Assembly (NCBI GenBank): GCA_964536565.1
Contig: CAZHXK010000006.1
Location: 1-27,822, forward strand
DNA: 27,822 bases
From: GCA-002688135 sp964536565
GTDB lineage: Bacteria; Patescibacteriota; Patescibacteriia; Magasanikbacterales; GCA-002688135
Direction of reading: 5' to 3'
Part shown: piece after piece, positions 13,603-20,352 of the stretch
Layout of the letters: every line of letters begins with the position of its first letter
How positions within the stretch are numbered: the stretch's first letter is position 1
The notes under the pieces: generated by a model
Database searches by the model: none
Told to the model about the DNA's origin: nothing
Seen by the model: only the letters and a program-made list of their open reading frames with translations
Program-made: the position numbers and the translations under genes

Positions 13603-14970
13603 TTAAGAGAACTGTTCTGTTATATAAGTTTCTAATTCTGGGATCTTAATTCTTTTCTGTTCCATGGTATCGCGATCTCGAATGGTTACTGCATTATCTT
13701 CGATTGAGTAAAAATCGAATGTCACACATAACGGCGTTCCGATCTCATCCTGTCGACGATACCGTTTTCCGATTGATTGAGTTTCATCGTATTCAACACG
13801 GAATTTTTTTCGCAACTTTGCAGCGAGCTCCCGCGCTGGTTTTGAAAGCTCATCTTTCTTTGATAGTGGTAATACAGCTACTTGTACTGGTGCAATAACG
13901 GATGGGAACTTCATCACCACACGTTTCGCTGTCTCACCTTCTTTAGCAGTAGCAACTTCTTCTTCTGTATATGCAGAAAGAAGTGCGGCCAAAACGGTTC
14001 TCCCCAACCCCATACTCGGTTCGATCACATGCGGTAAAAATCTCTTACCCGTTTGTTGATCATGATATGTCAGATCCTGGCCGGATGCATCCATATGCGC
14101 CTTTAAATCATGATCTGTTCGATATACTAATCCCCACAATTCTTTTTGACCAAATGGATATTCGTATTCGAAATCCACCGTGCGCTTTGAGTAAAATGCG
14201 CGCTCTTCTTCTGAGATTTCTACATCGTGTAGTTTACTATTGTCTAAACCAAGCGCATCTGCGAAATCATGCATGATCTGCTGCCACTCCTTAAACGTCG
14301 CCTCCCACTGATCTTCTTCGATAAAATACTCTACTTCCATCTGCTCAAATTCGCGTACACGAAAAATAAAATTTCCAGTTGTGATTTCATTGCGGAATGC
14401 TTTTCCAATTTGCGCCATACCGAATGGAATTTTCTTTCTGGATGTTTCGACAACATTCTTAAAATTAGTGAACATGCCGGGCGCAGTTTCTGGTCGCAAA
14501 TATGCAGTGGATCCTTCACCCTGCACCGCACCAACCTGCGTCTCAAACATTAAGTTAAAGTTTCGAACTTCTGTAAGCTCACCCCCACACTTCGGACATT
14601 TAATATCTGTAAGTGACTGAGGTGCTGATGTGTTGTATTCCGGTTCTGCTGAAGTCGCTTCAAGTAAATGATCCGCACGATATCGATGATGACATGACTT
14701 GCAATCAACAAGCGGATCAGAAAAGTTTTTGGTATGACCAGATGCTTCCCACACCTTTGGATTCATAATAATTGCAGCGTCCATCCCAACCATATCCTCA
14801 CGCGACGTCACAAACATGCGCCAAAATAAATCTTTGACATTCATGCGTAGCTGCACCCCCAGCGGTCCATAGTCCCAACTGTTTGCCATGCCGCCATAAA
14901 TATCAGAACCAGGGTAAATAAAACCCCGGCGACGCGTCAGAGATGTTAGTTTTTCCATTGCATCTTCCAT
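13603..14970 (-). CDS. glyQS: Glycyl-tRNA synthetase (class II, alpha2 type)
   Basis: The 455-aa enzyme charges tRNA-Gly. It begins with the typical LTRRRGFIYPGSDIYGG, has a zinc-like module with CKSCHHRY and CPKCGGEL (about residues 88-133), the motif-2 region FRNEITTGNFIFRVREFEQMEVE and motif 3 SMGLGRTVLAALLSAY, then an anticodon-binding domain (about 360-455, beginning APVQVAVLPLSKKDEL). This is the single-chain form found in archaea, eukaryotes and some bacteria, not the alpha/beta GlyQ/GlyS tetramer. The ATG lies 1 base after the frr stop codon; an in-frame ATG four codons later is an alternative start. It is co-transcribed with frr and the M16 gene. Confidence 0.97.
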   Translation of the reverse strand: MEDAMEKLTSLTRRRGFIYPGSDIYGGMANSWDYGPLGVQLRMNVKDLFWRMFVTSREDMVGMDAAIIMNPKVWEASGHTKNFSDPLVDCKSCHHRYRADHLLEATSAEPEYNTSAPQSLTDIKCPKCGGELTEVRNFNLMFETQVGAVQGEGSTAYLRPETAPGMFTNFKNVVETSRKKIPFGMAQIGKAFRNEITTGNFIFRVREFEQMEVEYFIEEDQWEATFKEWQQIMHDFADALGLDNSKLHDVEISEEERAFYSKRTVDFEYEYPFGQKELWGLVYRTDHDLKAHMDASGQDLTYHDQQTGKRFLPHVIEPSMGLGRTVLAALLSAYTEEEVATAKEGETAKRVVMKFPSVIAPVQVAVLPLSKKDELSKPARELAAKLRKKFRVEYDETQSIGKRYRRQDEIGTPLCVTFDFYSIEDNAVTIRDRDTMEQKRIKIPELETYITEQFS

Positions 14971-14971
14971 A

Positions 14972-15520
14972 CTATACTTTCATGATGTCAGCTTCTTTAT
15001 CCTCTGAGAGTGCTTCGATTTTCGCATTATATTTTTTCACATCTTCTTCCAATGACGCTTGCATACGATATCGATCATCTTCTGAAATATCTTTGTCTTT
15101 TTCACGTGTAATAATTGATGACTTTGCTTCGTCACGAATGCGACGCACTCGAATACGAGCTTCCTCCACCATCTTGCGCATCACCTTCACCATCTCCTTA
15201 CGTGTTTCCTCTGTAGGCTGTGGCACTGAAATTCGCAACACCTTTCCATCTGATTGCGGATTGAGTCCTTGATCTGATTCACGAAGTGCTTTTTCAACTG
15301 CTGATACCAAACCCTTATCCCACGGCTCGACAACTAACGTACGCGCATCTGTAATCGTAATCGATGCAACACCTTTAATGTTTGTCATGCTTTCGTATGC
15401 TTCTACTGGAATTGACTCGATAATCCCTGGATGTGCTCGACCTGTTCTGATCGTGCGTAACTCAGACTCCAAATGCTCTATTGTTGAGTTAAATTCTTGT
15501 TTTAGTACCGCTTGATCCAT
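14972..15520 (-). CDS. frr: Ribosome recycling factor
   Basis: The 182-aa protein matches RRF over its whole length (usually about 185 aa): LESELRTIRTGRAHPGIIE near the start, VEAYESMTNIKGVASITITDARTLVVEPWDKG, LNPQSDGKVLRISVPQPTEETRKEMVKVMR, and a C-terminal long-helix bundle RIRVRRIRDEAKSS. It splits the ribosome after termination together with EF-G. It is the first gene of the operon frr - glyS - M16 peptidase, and a terminator hairpin just upstream (15532-15562) separates it from the lipoprotein gene. Confidence 0.97.
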   Translation of the reverse strand: MDQAVLKQEFNSTIEHLESELRTIRTGRAHPGIIESIPVEAYESMTNIKGVASITITDARTLVVEPWDKGLVSAVEKALRESDQGLNPQSDGKVLRISVPQPTEETRKEMVKVMRKMVEEARIRVRRIRDEAKSSIITREKDKDISEDDRYRMQASLEEDVKKYNAKIEALSEDKEADIMKV

Positions 15521-15531
15521 ATAGTTACAAT

Positions 15532-15562
15532 AATAGCTCCAATATGCTTAATTGGAGCTATT
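15532..15562 (-). terminator. Hairpin between the beta-propeller lipoprotein gene and frr
   Basis: A 12-bp perfect stem, AATAGCTCCAAT with ATTGGAGCTATT, around a 7-base loop. On the minus strand the tail is ATTATTG rather than a clean T run, so termination may be partial and let some read-through into frr. Confidence 0.65.
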
Positions 15563-15570
15563 GTACAAGA

Positions 15571-16638
15571 TTATTGAGCCAGCGCAAATCCTCCGAGGTA
15601 CATGATATGTGGTGCTTCAGGGTCAAATAATATCGATGTAACCGCACGAGTTGTTGGCGGTTGTGCTGATGTCCACGTCTTTCCTCCATCAGACGTAACA
15701 TACAACGTTGATGATCGCCCCGTCGCAGTCGAATAAATAATCTGTCGACCATCCTTTGGGTTTATTGCTAGTGCAAAAATATTTGCATCTGCAGGTGATA
15801 TCAAATCAAGAGCTGTCCATGCATCCCCGCCGTTTGTGGATGAGAACATCTTTGACTTCATGGCAAGAAATAACGTATTAGATTTTTTATGCCACACAAT
15901 ATTCTTAATATCTCCAGACGAACTAAATGAATTTGTTTCTGGCGTGATGTCTATCCATGTACTTCCCCCATCTGCACTTTTATGGATTCCATTTCGACGA
16001 AGTCCTGCGTAGATGATATTTGTATCATTTGGGTTAATGAGGAGATGCGCGACATCGCGTTCAAAAGAATGTTTAATTTGCCATGTCGACCCACCGTTTT
16101 CACTCTTGAGGATAGATCCTGCACTTGTGGCAGCATAAATTACTTTTGAGTTTTTGGGGTCTATTTCTAAAGCATTTACTGTGACGGTTTTTTTCTCGTC
16201 AACATGCTTGTCGATGTAGTTTCGTGAACAATCGTCGGTTTTTGTAATCCTATTTGAAACAGCTACGAATACAATACATTTATCTCGCGGATCCACAGCG
16301 ACATCAGAAACTTTTCCACCACGAAGATCAGCTGGCTGACTCCATGTACGACCCTGATCGTAACTGAAAATCATACCATTAGCATTTGTCCCTGCGTAGA
16401 GTGCCTTGCGATCAAGCGGATCCATTACCAGTGCATTCACGTTTACCGTTGCGATACTTCCTGGTGCACCCGTTGTACTTGGAATAAGCACGCGATGTGC
16501 CCATGTAACTCCACCGTCCTCAGTCGCAAATACACCACCATCGAGCGGTACAGGCGCTTCACCAGTAAGCGAACACCCTTGTCCCATAAGAATCATGAGA
16601 ACTGACAAACCAAAGAATCGTAATGCAAAATGTTTCAT
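15571..16638 (-). CDS. Beta-propeller (sortilin/BNR-repeat-like) probable lipoprotein
   Basis: I start at the ATG at 16636-16638 (a GTG 6 bases earlier is possible), giving 355 aa. The N-terminus is a signal peptide ending in LMGQGC, a plausible though imperfect lipobox with Cys22. The rest has at least five Asp-box-like turns (EDGGVTW, YDQGRTW, ENGGSTW, ADGGSTW, TNGGDAW, SDGGKTW), each after a strand of the form VNALEIDPKNSKVIYAAT. That is the VPS10/sortilin or Ycf48-like propeller seen in exported proteins of many CPR bacteria. It has no catalytic motif and likely binds a partner on the cell surface. It follows the delta-prime gene by about 27 bases. Confidence 0.88.
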   Translation of the reverse strand: MKHFALRFFGLSVLMILMGQGCSLTGEAPVPLDGGVFATEDGGVTWAHRVLIPSTTGAPGSIATVNVNALVMDPLDRKALYAGTNANGMIFSYDQGRTWSQPADLRGGKVSDVAVDPRDKCIVFVAVSNRITKTDDCSRNYIDKHVDEKKTVTVNALEIDPKNSKVIYAATSAGSILKSENGGSTWQIKHSFERDVAHLLINPNDTNIIYAGLRRNGIHKSADGGSTWIDITPETNSFSSSGDIKNIVWHKKSNTLFLAMKSKMFSSTNGGDAWTALDLISPADANIFALAINPKDGRQIIYSTATGRSSTLYVTSDGGKTWTSAQPPTTRAVTSILFDPEAPHIMYLGGFALAQ

Positions 16639-16665
16639 ATACACGGGTTAAATCGTTCTTCTATT

Positions 16666-17562
16666 TTACAACCTTGGCAGCGAAAGTACAAACGAATCAA
16701 ACAAACCTTTTGGTTGAATATTTCTTTTGAGCTTTTCTTTTACAGTTCGTGCATGATCGAGGCTTGCAACGATTTGTGCAGCAAGTGTTTTCTTTTTGAG
16801 GCCATGAGAAAATAGTAAGGCACGCAACATGACAATTGTTCGATCGAGTCTTTGATACAACTCGTCTTTCTTTGCTGCTTTTGCACCTTTACCAATAATA
16901 TCTTCAACCCACGCAAGGCGCTTATCGTGTGTTGATGTAAGTAAATGCAGTAGTTGTCGTGATTCATCGTACCACTGACCATGTAGCTCATCATTGTTCT
17001 GAAGTTGTTTGAGAAGCCCAGGCCTACCCGCTGCCCATGTGAGTATTTTTTTAACGCGCGCTTCTTCCGTCATGTCTTCAACAAGCGGCATCATGTCTAC
17101 TTGTGACGCATGCGCTAGATGATACACCGCACAACGAGACAAAATTGTTTGTGGCGTATGTTGTGTATGAATTGCAGTTAAAATGAAATGAGTGTTTGAA
17201 GATGGTTCTTCGATTGATTTCAGCAATGCATTTGCTGCTTGGATCGATGCGGTATGAATTCCCGAAATCATGATCACACGCTTTGAACTATTAAACGCTG
17301 TGTGTTTTTGCTGCTCGATGACACGACGAATATCGTCGATCGTGAGTGTGTGCGCATCTTCTGCTTTTTGTACAAAAATAAACTCAGGATGAGTTTCAAG
17401 GTTTTCTTCTTTTGATTGCAAAATCTCCTTTGCTAATACGTGACCGATATGTGTTTTACCAATATGTTCAGGGCCAACAAGAAGGATAGAGTGTGGCAGC
17501 ATGCTTTGCGTAGCCATTTTTGTGAGTTGTGATATGCGCGTTGTGTTTCCGATGGTTGGCAT
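16666..17562 (-). CDS. holB: DNA polymerase III delta-prime-like clamp-loader ATPase
   Basis: The 298-aa AAA+ protein has a Walker A, GPEHIGKT (residues 30-37), the segment THPEFIFVQ, then IDDIRRVIEQ, a sensor-1 region around NALLKSIEEPSSNTHFILTA, and the SRC motif in TILSRCAVYHL. This order is that of the delta-prime/DnaX family. It lacks the four-Cys zinc module of DnaX and the classical delta-prime, and is shorter, so delta-prime is the better fit than gamma/tau. The C-terminal part is poorly conserved. It should act in loading the sliding clamp. It begins a unit with the lipoprotein, with a possible promoter at 17588-17593. Confidence 0.85.
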   Translation of the reverse strand: MPTIGNTTRISQLTKMATQSMLPHSILLVGPEHIGKTHIGHVLAKEILQSKEENLETHPEFIFVQKAEDAHTLTIDDIRRVIEQQKHTAFNSSKRVIMISGIHTASIQAANALLKSIEEPSSNTHFILTAIHTQHTPQTILSRCAVYHLAHASQVDMMPLVEDMTEEARVKKILTWAAGRPGLLKQLQNNDELHGQWYDESRQLLHLLTSTHDKRLAWVEDIIGKGAKAAKKDELYQRLDRTIVMLRALLFSHGLKKKTLAAQIVASLDHARTVKEKLKRNIQPKGLFDSFVLSLPRL

Positions 17563-17587
17563 AGGGTAATGTTCTGAGTAGAAAACT

Positions 17588-17593
17588 AGTATA
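17588..17593 (-). promoter_or_regulatory. Possible -10 element of the holB unit
   Basis: TATACT on the minus strand lies 25 bases upstream of the holB ATG. No good -35 hexamer stands 16-18 bases before it. Confidence 0.3.
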
Positions 17594-17633
17594 GCTGGTG
17601 GGCCGTGTTTGGGGAAATTAATATGGGTAATTG

Positions 17634-17652
17634 AAAAACCACCCGTAGGTGG
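17634..17652 (-). terminator. Terminator of the histone-tail protein gene
   Basis: CCACC/GGTGG around a TACG loop, followed by five T on the minus strand, about 140 bases after the stop codon. Confidence 0.75.
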
Positions 17653-17687
17653 CTTTAAACAATATGTGTTTTTGATTTTCGTTAGAC

Positions 17688-17721
17688 GTCGGGCGCCCCT
17701 AGCGAACTAGAGACACCCGAC
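17688..17721 (-). other. 15-bp RNA hairpin with UUCG tetraloop in a 3' untranslated region
   Basis: On the minus strand GTCGGG...CTAG pairs with CTAG...CCCGAC over 15 bp with no mismatch (three G-U pairs) around a UUCG loop, an unusually stable fold. It lies about 75 bases after the stop of the histone-tail gene and before its terminator, and has no T run of its own. It may stabilise the mRNA 3' end or be a small RNA. Confidence 0.7.
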
Positions 17722-17794
17722 AGAACGGCGGGAACTTATCCACTTTACGAGACCGCCGAATGGCAGCGCAGGTCGTAAGTGAGGTTGGTTCGGA

Positions 17795-18472
17795 CTACGG
17801 GCGGGCGTTGAAATCCGCGGCGAACTGAGCGTGCGCCGGGTCCGTACCATTCTTCTTGGCCTTCGGAGCTGCCTTCTTGGCAGCCGCGGCCTTCTTAGGG
17901 GCAGCCGCCTTCTTCTTGGCCGGAGCCTTCGGAGCCGCCTTCTTCTTCGCAACCGGAGCCTTCTTGGCCGGGGCCTTCGGAGCTGCCTTCTTCGGAGCAG
18001 CAGCCTTCTTGGCCGGGGCCTTACCCTCAGTCCGGTCACGCCGTGGGCGAATGAAGAAAACACCGGACATCATCCAGAGCGACGCACGAATCTTGTTCGC
18101 GATCCCCCGGTACATCTCCTGATTCGGCTTCCCCTCGAACTGCTCCAGGTTGTACGCGGAAACGGCATCGCCCGACACTTTGAAACACTCACCTCCGATG
18201 AAGCGGAGGTGGATCGTGAAGGACTTACCCTGGCGCTTGCCAGTCATGATGACGTCCAACCGGGCGCCCTCATCCTTGGTCCCTCGTTGCAGCTCCAGCT
18301 TCATGCGGGAAAACGGCAGCGACCGGTTGCGGTACGTGTCGATCTCGATGGCGAACGGCACATCCTTAGAGGTCACCAATTCCCGCCGAAGCTGGAACCT
18401 GAGAGTCTCGTCGATGGTCTTGAGGGAATCGGAAACGGGGCGGAACGAACGGTCGTTGGTGAAGTCAGTCAT
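17795..18472 (-). CDS. Protein with histone-H1-like Lys/Ala/Pro tail
   Basis: The 225-aa protein has two parts. Residues 1 to about 148 form a mixed alpha/beta domain with alternating charged and hydrophobic residues (SFTIHLRFIGGECFKVSG) and no known motif. From about 149 to 212 comes a low-complexity tail made of repeats of KAPAKK, KKAAPK and AAPKKAA, ending in a short FNARP end. Tails of this type (histone H1, HctB, AlgP-like) bind DNA or RNA loosely. The gene has a consensus promoter (18599-18627), a strong Shine-Dalgarno (AAGGAG, close to the ATG), a leader of about 120 bases and a structured 3' end. Like the orphan gene at 4443-5267 it is GC-rich. The gene is real; function unknown, nucleoid or RNA association inferred. 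Confidence 0.82.
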   Translation of the reverse strand: MTDFTNDRSFRPVSDSLKTIDETLRFQLRRELVTSKDVPFAIEIDTYRNRSLPFSRMKLELQRGTKDEGARLDVIMTGKRQGKSFTIHLRFIGGECFKVSGDAVSAYNLEQFEGKPNQEMYRGIANKIRASLWMMSGVFFIRPRRDRTEGKAPAKKAAAPKKAAPKAPAKKAPVAKKKAAPKAPAKKKAAAPKKAAAAKKAAPKAKKNGTDPAHAQFAADFNARP

Positions 18473-18598
18473 GTCTCTCCTTATGCGTACACTGTGGCTG
18501 CCGACGACATGCCGGCACCAAAACTCATTTTTTCGAATCTAACTCAATTTTTATGGTGCGTCTCAGAACAACATATGTGCTGATCTAAGTATGCGCCT

Positions 18599-18627
18599 AT
18601 AATAGCACAGAATATCCTTTTTGTCAA
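18599..18627 (-). promoter_or_regulatory. Promoter of the histone-tail protein gene
   Basis: On the minus strand TTGACA (18622-18627), a 17-base spacer and TATTAT (18599-18604). It is divergent from the promoter at 18721-18749, with about 90 bases between. Confidence 0.88.
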
Positions 18628-18720
18628 TAGTCACTATAAAGCACCGCTATTTATACCTCTTCATAACACCCATATTTTACTCATTTTAGCTGTAAATTCT
18701 GTTGTATAGTTGTTGTTATC

Positions 18721-18749
18721 TTGACACAACAAAATGAATCTGCTATATT
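18721..18749 (+). promoter_or_regulatory. Promoter of the long-leader peptide unit
   Basis: TTGACA (18721-18726), a 17-base spacer and TATATT (18744-18749). The transcript should start near 18756, over 400 bases before the peptide start codon. Confidence 0.85.
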
Positions 18750-18755
18750 GTAAGC

Positions 18756-19167
18756 ATCAACGTTCATTTGAACTCAACGACACAGAGCCTTAAGGGTGGT
18801 TATCGTGAAAAACTGAATACAGAAAGAGTAGAAAGTACATCAGAATCGAGTCGGAGTCGGCTATAACTGACGGAAAAGCAATGGTGTGGAGATGCGCAGA
18901 ACAGAAACATTCGTACTGCCATACACCGCACTCTCGCCAACTGTAGTTTAGCCATAACCTATCACCCAAAAGGCGACGTTCACTCACATTTCGGTGCGGT
19001 CTTGAAACCCGCGACTATCTGGCACGTACGACGAGCCAGTTTGTAACAAGACAACACAATCAACGCGTCATGTTACAAGCCGATACACGTGTGTCGACTT
19101 CTGATGAACTAACGTTCTACTCTCAATGTGTTCTTCCTGCAAAACTTTGGTAAGGGAAAACAACGTT
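18756..19167 (+). other. Long (about 410-base) untranslated leader or non-coding RNA
   Basis: No credible ORF with a ribosome binding site is seen on either strand. It has structure: TTGTAACA at about 19040 pairs with TGTTACAA at about 19072 (8 bp). It does not show the conserved segments of tmRNA, RNase P RNA, 4.5S RNA or 6S RNA. With the promoter at 18721 and the terminator at 19397-19432 it gives a transcript of about 680 bases, most of it non-coding. Confidence 0.55.
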
Positions 19168-19326
19168 ATGAGTACTTCTGTAAATACTGCGGACAGTTCA
19201 AATCTTGCATCTATCAGTCCCGCCGCGCCTCATCTAGGACGCGAGCAGGAAGCCGGAGATGGCTTCGGACTAGGCATCACTCAGCGCCGCCATAGCGACG
19301 GATTCGGGATGGGCATTACCAACTAG
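19168..19326 (+). CDS. 52-aa peptide with two DGFG(L/M)GIT repeats
   Basis: The ATG at 19168 follows AAGGGA at 11 bases, a usable though distant Shine-Dalgarno; an in-frame ATG at 19126 (adding MCSSCKTLVRENNV) lacks one. The peptide has a Ser/Thr/Asn/Ala-rich N-terminal half (MSTSVNTADSSNLASIS), then AAPHLGREQEAG, then DGFGLGITQ and DGFGMGITN, an 8-residue motif repeated at positions 31-38 and 44-51, ending one residue after the second copy. This is like a leader followed by tandem core segments in modified or signalling peptides. No modification enzyme or transporter gene adjoins it. It has no signal peptide or membrane helix. It is in its own transcript with a very long leader and a terminator. 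The gene is likely real; function unknown. Confidence 0.6.
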   Translation: MSTSVNTADSSNLASISPAAPHLGREQEAGDGFGLGITQRRHSDGFGMGITN

Positions 19327-19396
19327 CCCCACCGTCTGGCGAGAGTGAAAAAGTAGCAATAAGCAAAGACGCTTTACGCTATACAAGCCACGAGCT

Positions 19397-19432
19397 TGGA
19401 GAGGATACCCAACGGGTACCTCTTTTTTAGTT
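19397..19432 (+). terminator. Terminator of the peptide unit
   Basis: AGAGG-A-TACCC pairs with GGGTA-CCTCT around a 3-4 base loop, with a single bulged A, then six T. Confidence 0.85.
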
Positions 19433-19443
19433 TCATTTTTTTC

Positions 19444-19475
19444 TACAAAAAAATCGTGATTACTCACGATTTTTG
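19444..19475. terminator. Terminator of the TrmB gene (bidirectional)
   Basis: AAAATCGTGA (19450-19459) pairs with TCACGATTTT (19464-19473) around TTAC, with T runs on both strands. It faces the convergent peptide unit and the TrmB gene. Confidence 0.88.
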
Positions 19476-19485
19476 TTTTGAAATT

Positions 19486-20286
19486 TTATTCTTTAGGATG
19501 TTCCTCAGGTTTTCGTGCGACAGACCATGCAAGATCGAACATCAATCGTATATTATTTGATACAAACTCATCATCAACAACAACTGTATTATAGTCTTCT
19601 TTCACGAGCCAAAATATAACGAGCGTTCCGTATATACCGATTTCACAACTAAATGGATATTCGCTAATCGGGAGGTACCGAGTATTGTCCATTGTTGCAG
19701 CTACAAAAATATCCTCTGCAACATGCTTGTCGGTGACGTAAATCTTTTTCGCCATGATGTCCTTCGACATGATTTTTTTGCGAGCCGCATCTCTTGCTGG
19801 CGAGTCCCCTTCCTGAAACAAACCCTTAGATACCATCGGAACAATAATCTCTCGATAGTCCTTAATATCCTCTCTATCAAACATTCCCAATAGAAGCTCA
19901 TGCGCAGCTTTCATCCCCTCAATACCTTCGTAAAAACGAACATGCGTTTTATTGTCTGAGCGCGCCATGACCGCATTTAACGCAGGCAACACACTTCTGA
20001 ATTGTGTCTCTTGATCCTTTAATTCCTTTTCTCTCTCATGAATTAAACTCAAAAGTCGATTTGGTCGTTCAGCAGAATATAACTTCTTCTTTCCTTTGTT
20101 AAACGAACTCATCAATCCTTTTTGTGTGAGCTGTTCGATCATGACATATGTTGTCACGCGATTTACTCCTGATTTTTTTGCAATGTTTTGAACAGAAGAT
20201 GGCCCGAGTGATAAGGCTGATAAATACACCTGTGCTTCTTTTTCTGACAGTCCAATATTTAATAAATCCTTTTCGAGTTTTTCCAT
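19486..20286 (-). CDS. TrmB-family transcriptional regulator
   Basis: I start at the ATG at 20284-20286 (266 aa); a GTG at 20310 would add DRTQTQR but lies almost on the expected transcript start. Residues 3-75 are the winged helix typical of TrmB: LLNIGLSEKEAQVYLSALSLGPSSVQNIAKKSGVNRVTTYVMIEQL, then KGLMSSFNKGKKKLYSAE in the wing. A coiled region follows (HEREKELKDQETQFRSVLPAL), then an effector-like alpha/beta domain with RFYEGIEGMKAAHE. It is not the sugar-binding TrmB of Archaea in its C-terminus; this short form is widespread in CPR bacteria. It has its own likely promoter. Its target is unknown; the adjacent envelope operon is a candidate. Confidence 0.9.
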   Translation of the reverse strand: MEKLEKDLLNIGLSEKEAQVYLSALSLGPSSVQNIAKKSGVNRVTTYVMIEQLTQKGLMSSFNKGKKKLYSAERPNRLLSLIHEREKELKDQETQFRSVLPALNAVMARSDNKTHVRFYEGIEGMKAAHELLLGMFDREDIKDYREIIVPMVSKGLFQEGDSPARDAARKKIMSKDIMAKKIYVTDKHVAEDIFVAATMDNTRYLPISEYPFSCEIGIYGTLVIFWLVKEDYNTVVVDDEFVSNNIRLMFDLAWSVARKPEEHPKE

Positions 20287-20323
20287 ACGTTGCGTTTGGG
20301 TTCTATCCACCCTTAGAATACAT

Positions 20324-20352
20324 ATTGTATAACTCTAGTTAACACTTTGCAA
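20324..20352 (-). promoter_or_regulatory. Possible promoter of the TrmB gene
   Basis: On the minus strand TTGCAA (-35) and TACAAT (-10, 20324-20329) are 17 bases apart, overlapping the end of the GT4 gene. Confidence 0.4.

Noticed and set aside
17870..18010. CRISPR-like array in the repetitive DNA
   Set aside because: The repeats are Lys/Ala/Pro codons in a single open frame without spacers of constant length. No CRISPR or cas gene was seen in the window.
17707..18063. Arg/Pro-rich ORFs opposite or shifted against the histone-tail repeats
   Set aside because: They come from frame shifts of the KAPAKK repeat, which makes long open frames by itself.
18790..18987. 65-aa ORF on the minus strand inside the leader region
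   Set aside because: It starts at GTG without a ribosome binding site, has no promoter, and faces the strong plus-strand unit.
18756..19167. Candidate tmRNA, RNase P RNA, SRP or 6S RNA in the long leader
   Set aside because: None of the conserved segments of these RNAs is visible: no tRNA-like ends, no GAGGAAAGTC-type core and no GGAAGCAG-type loop. It is left as an unassigned leader.
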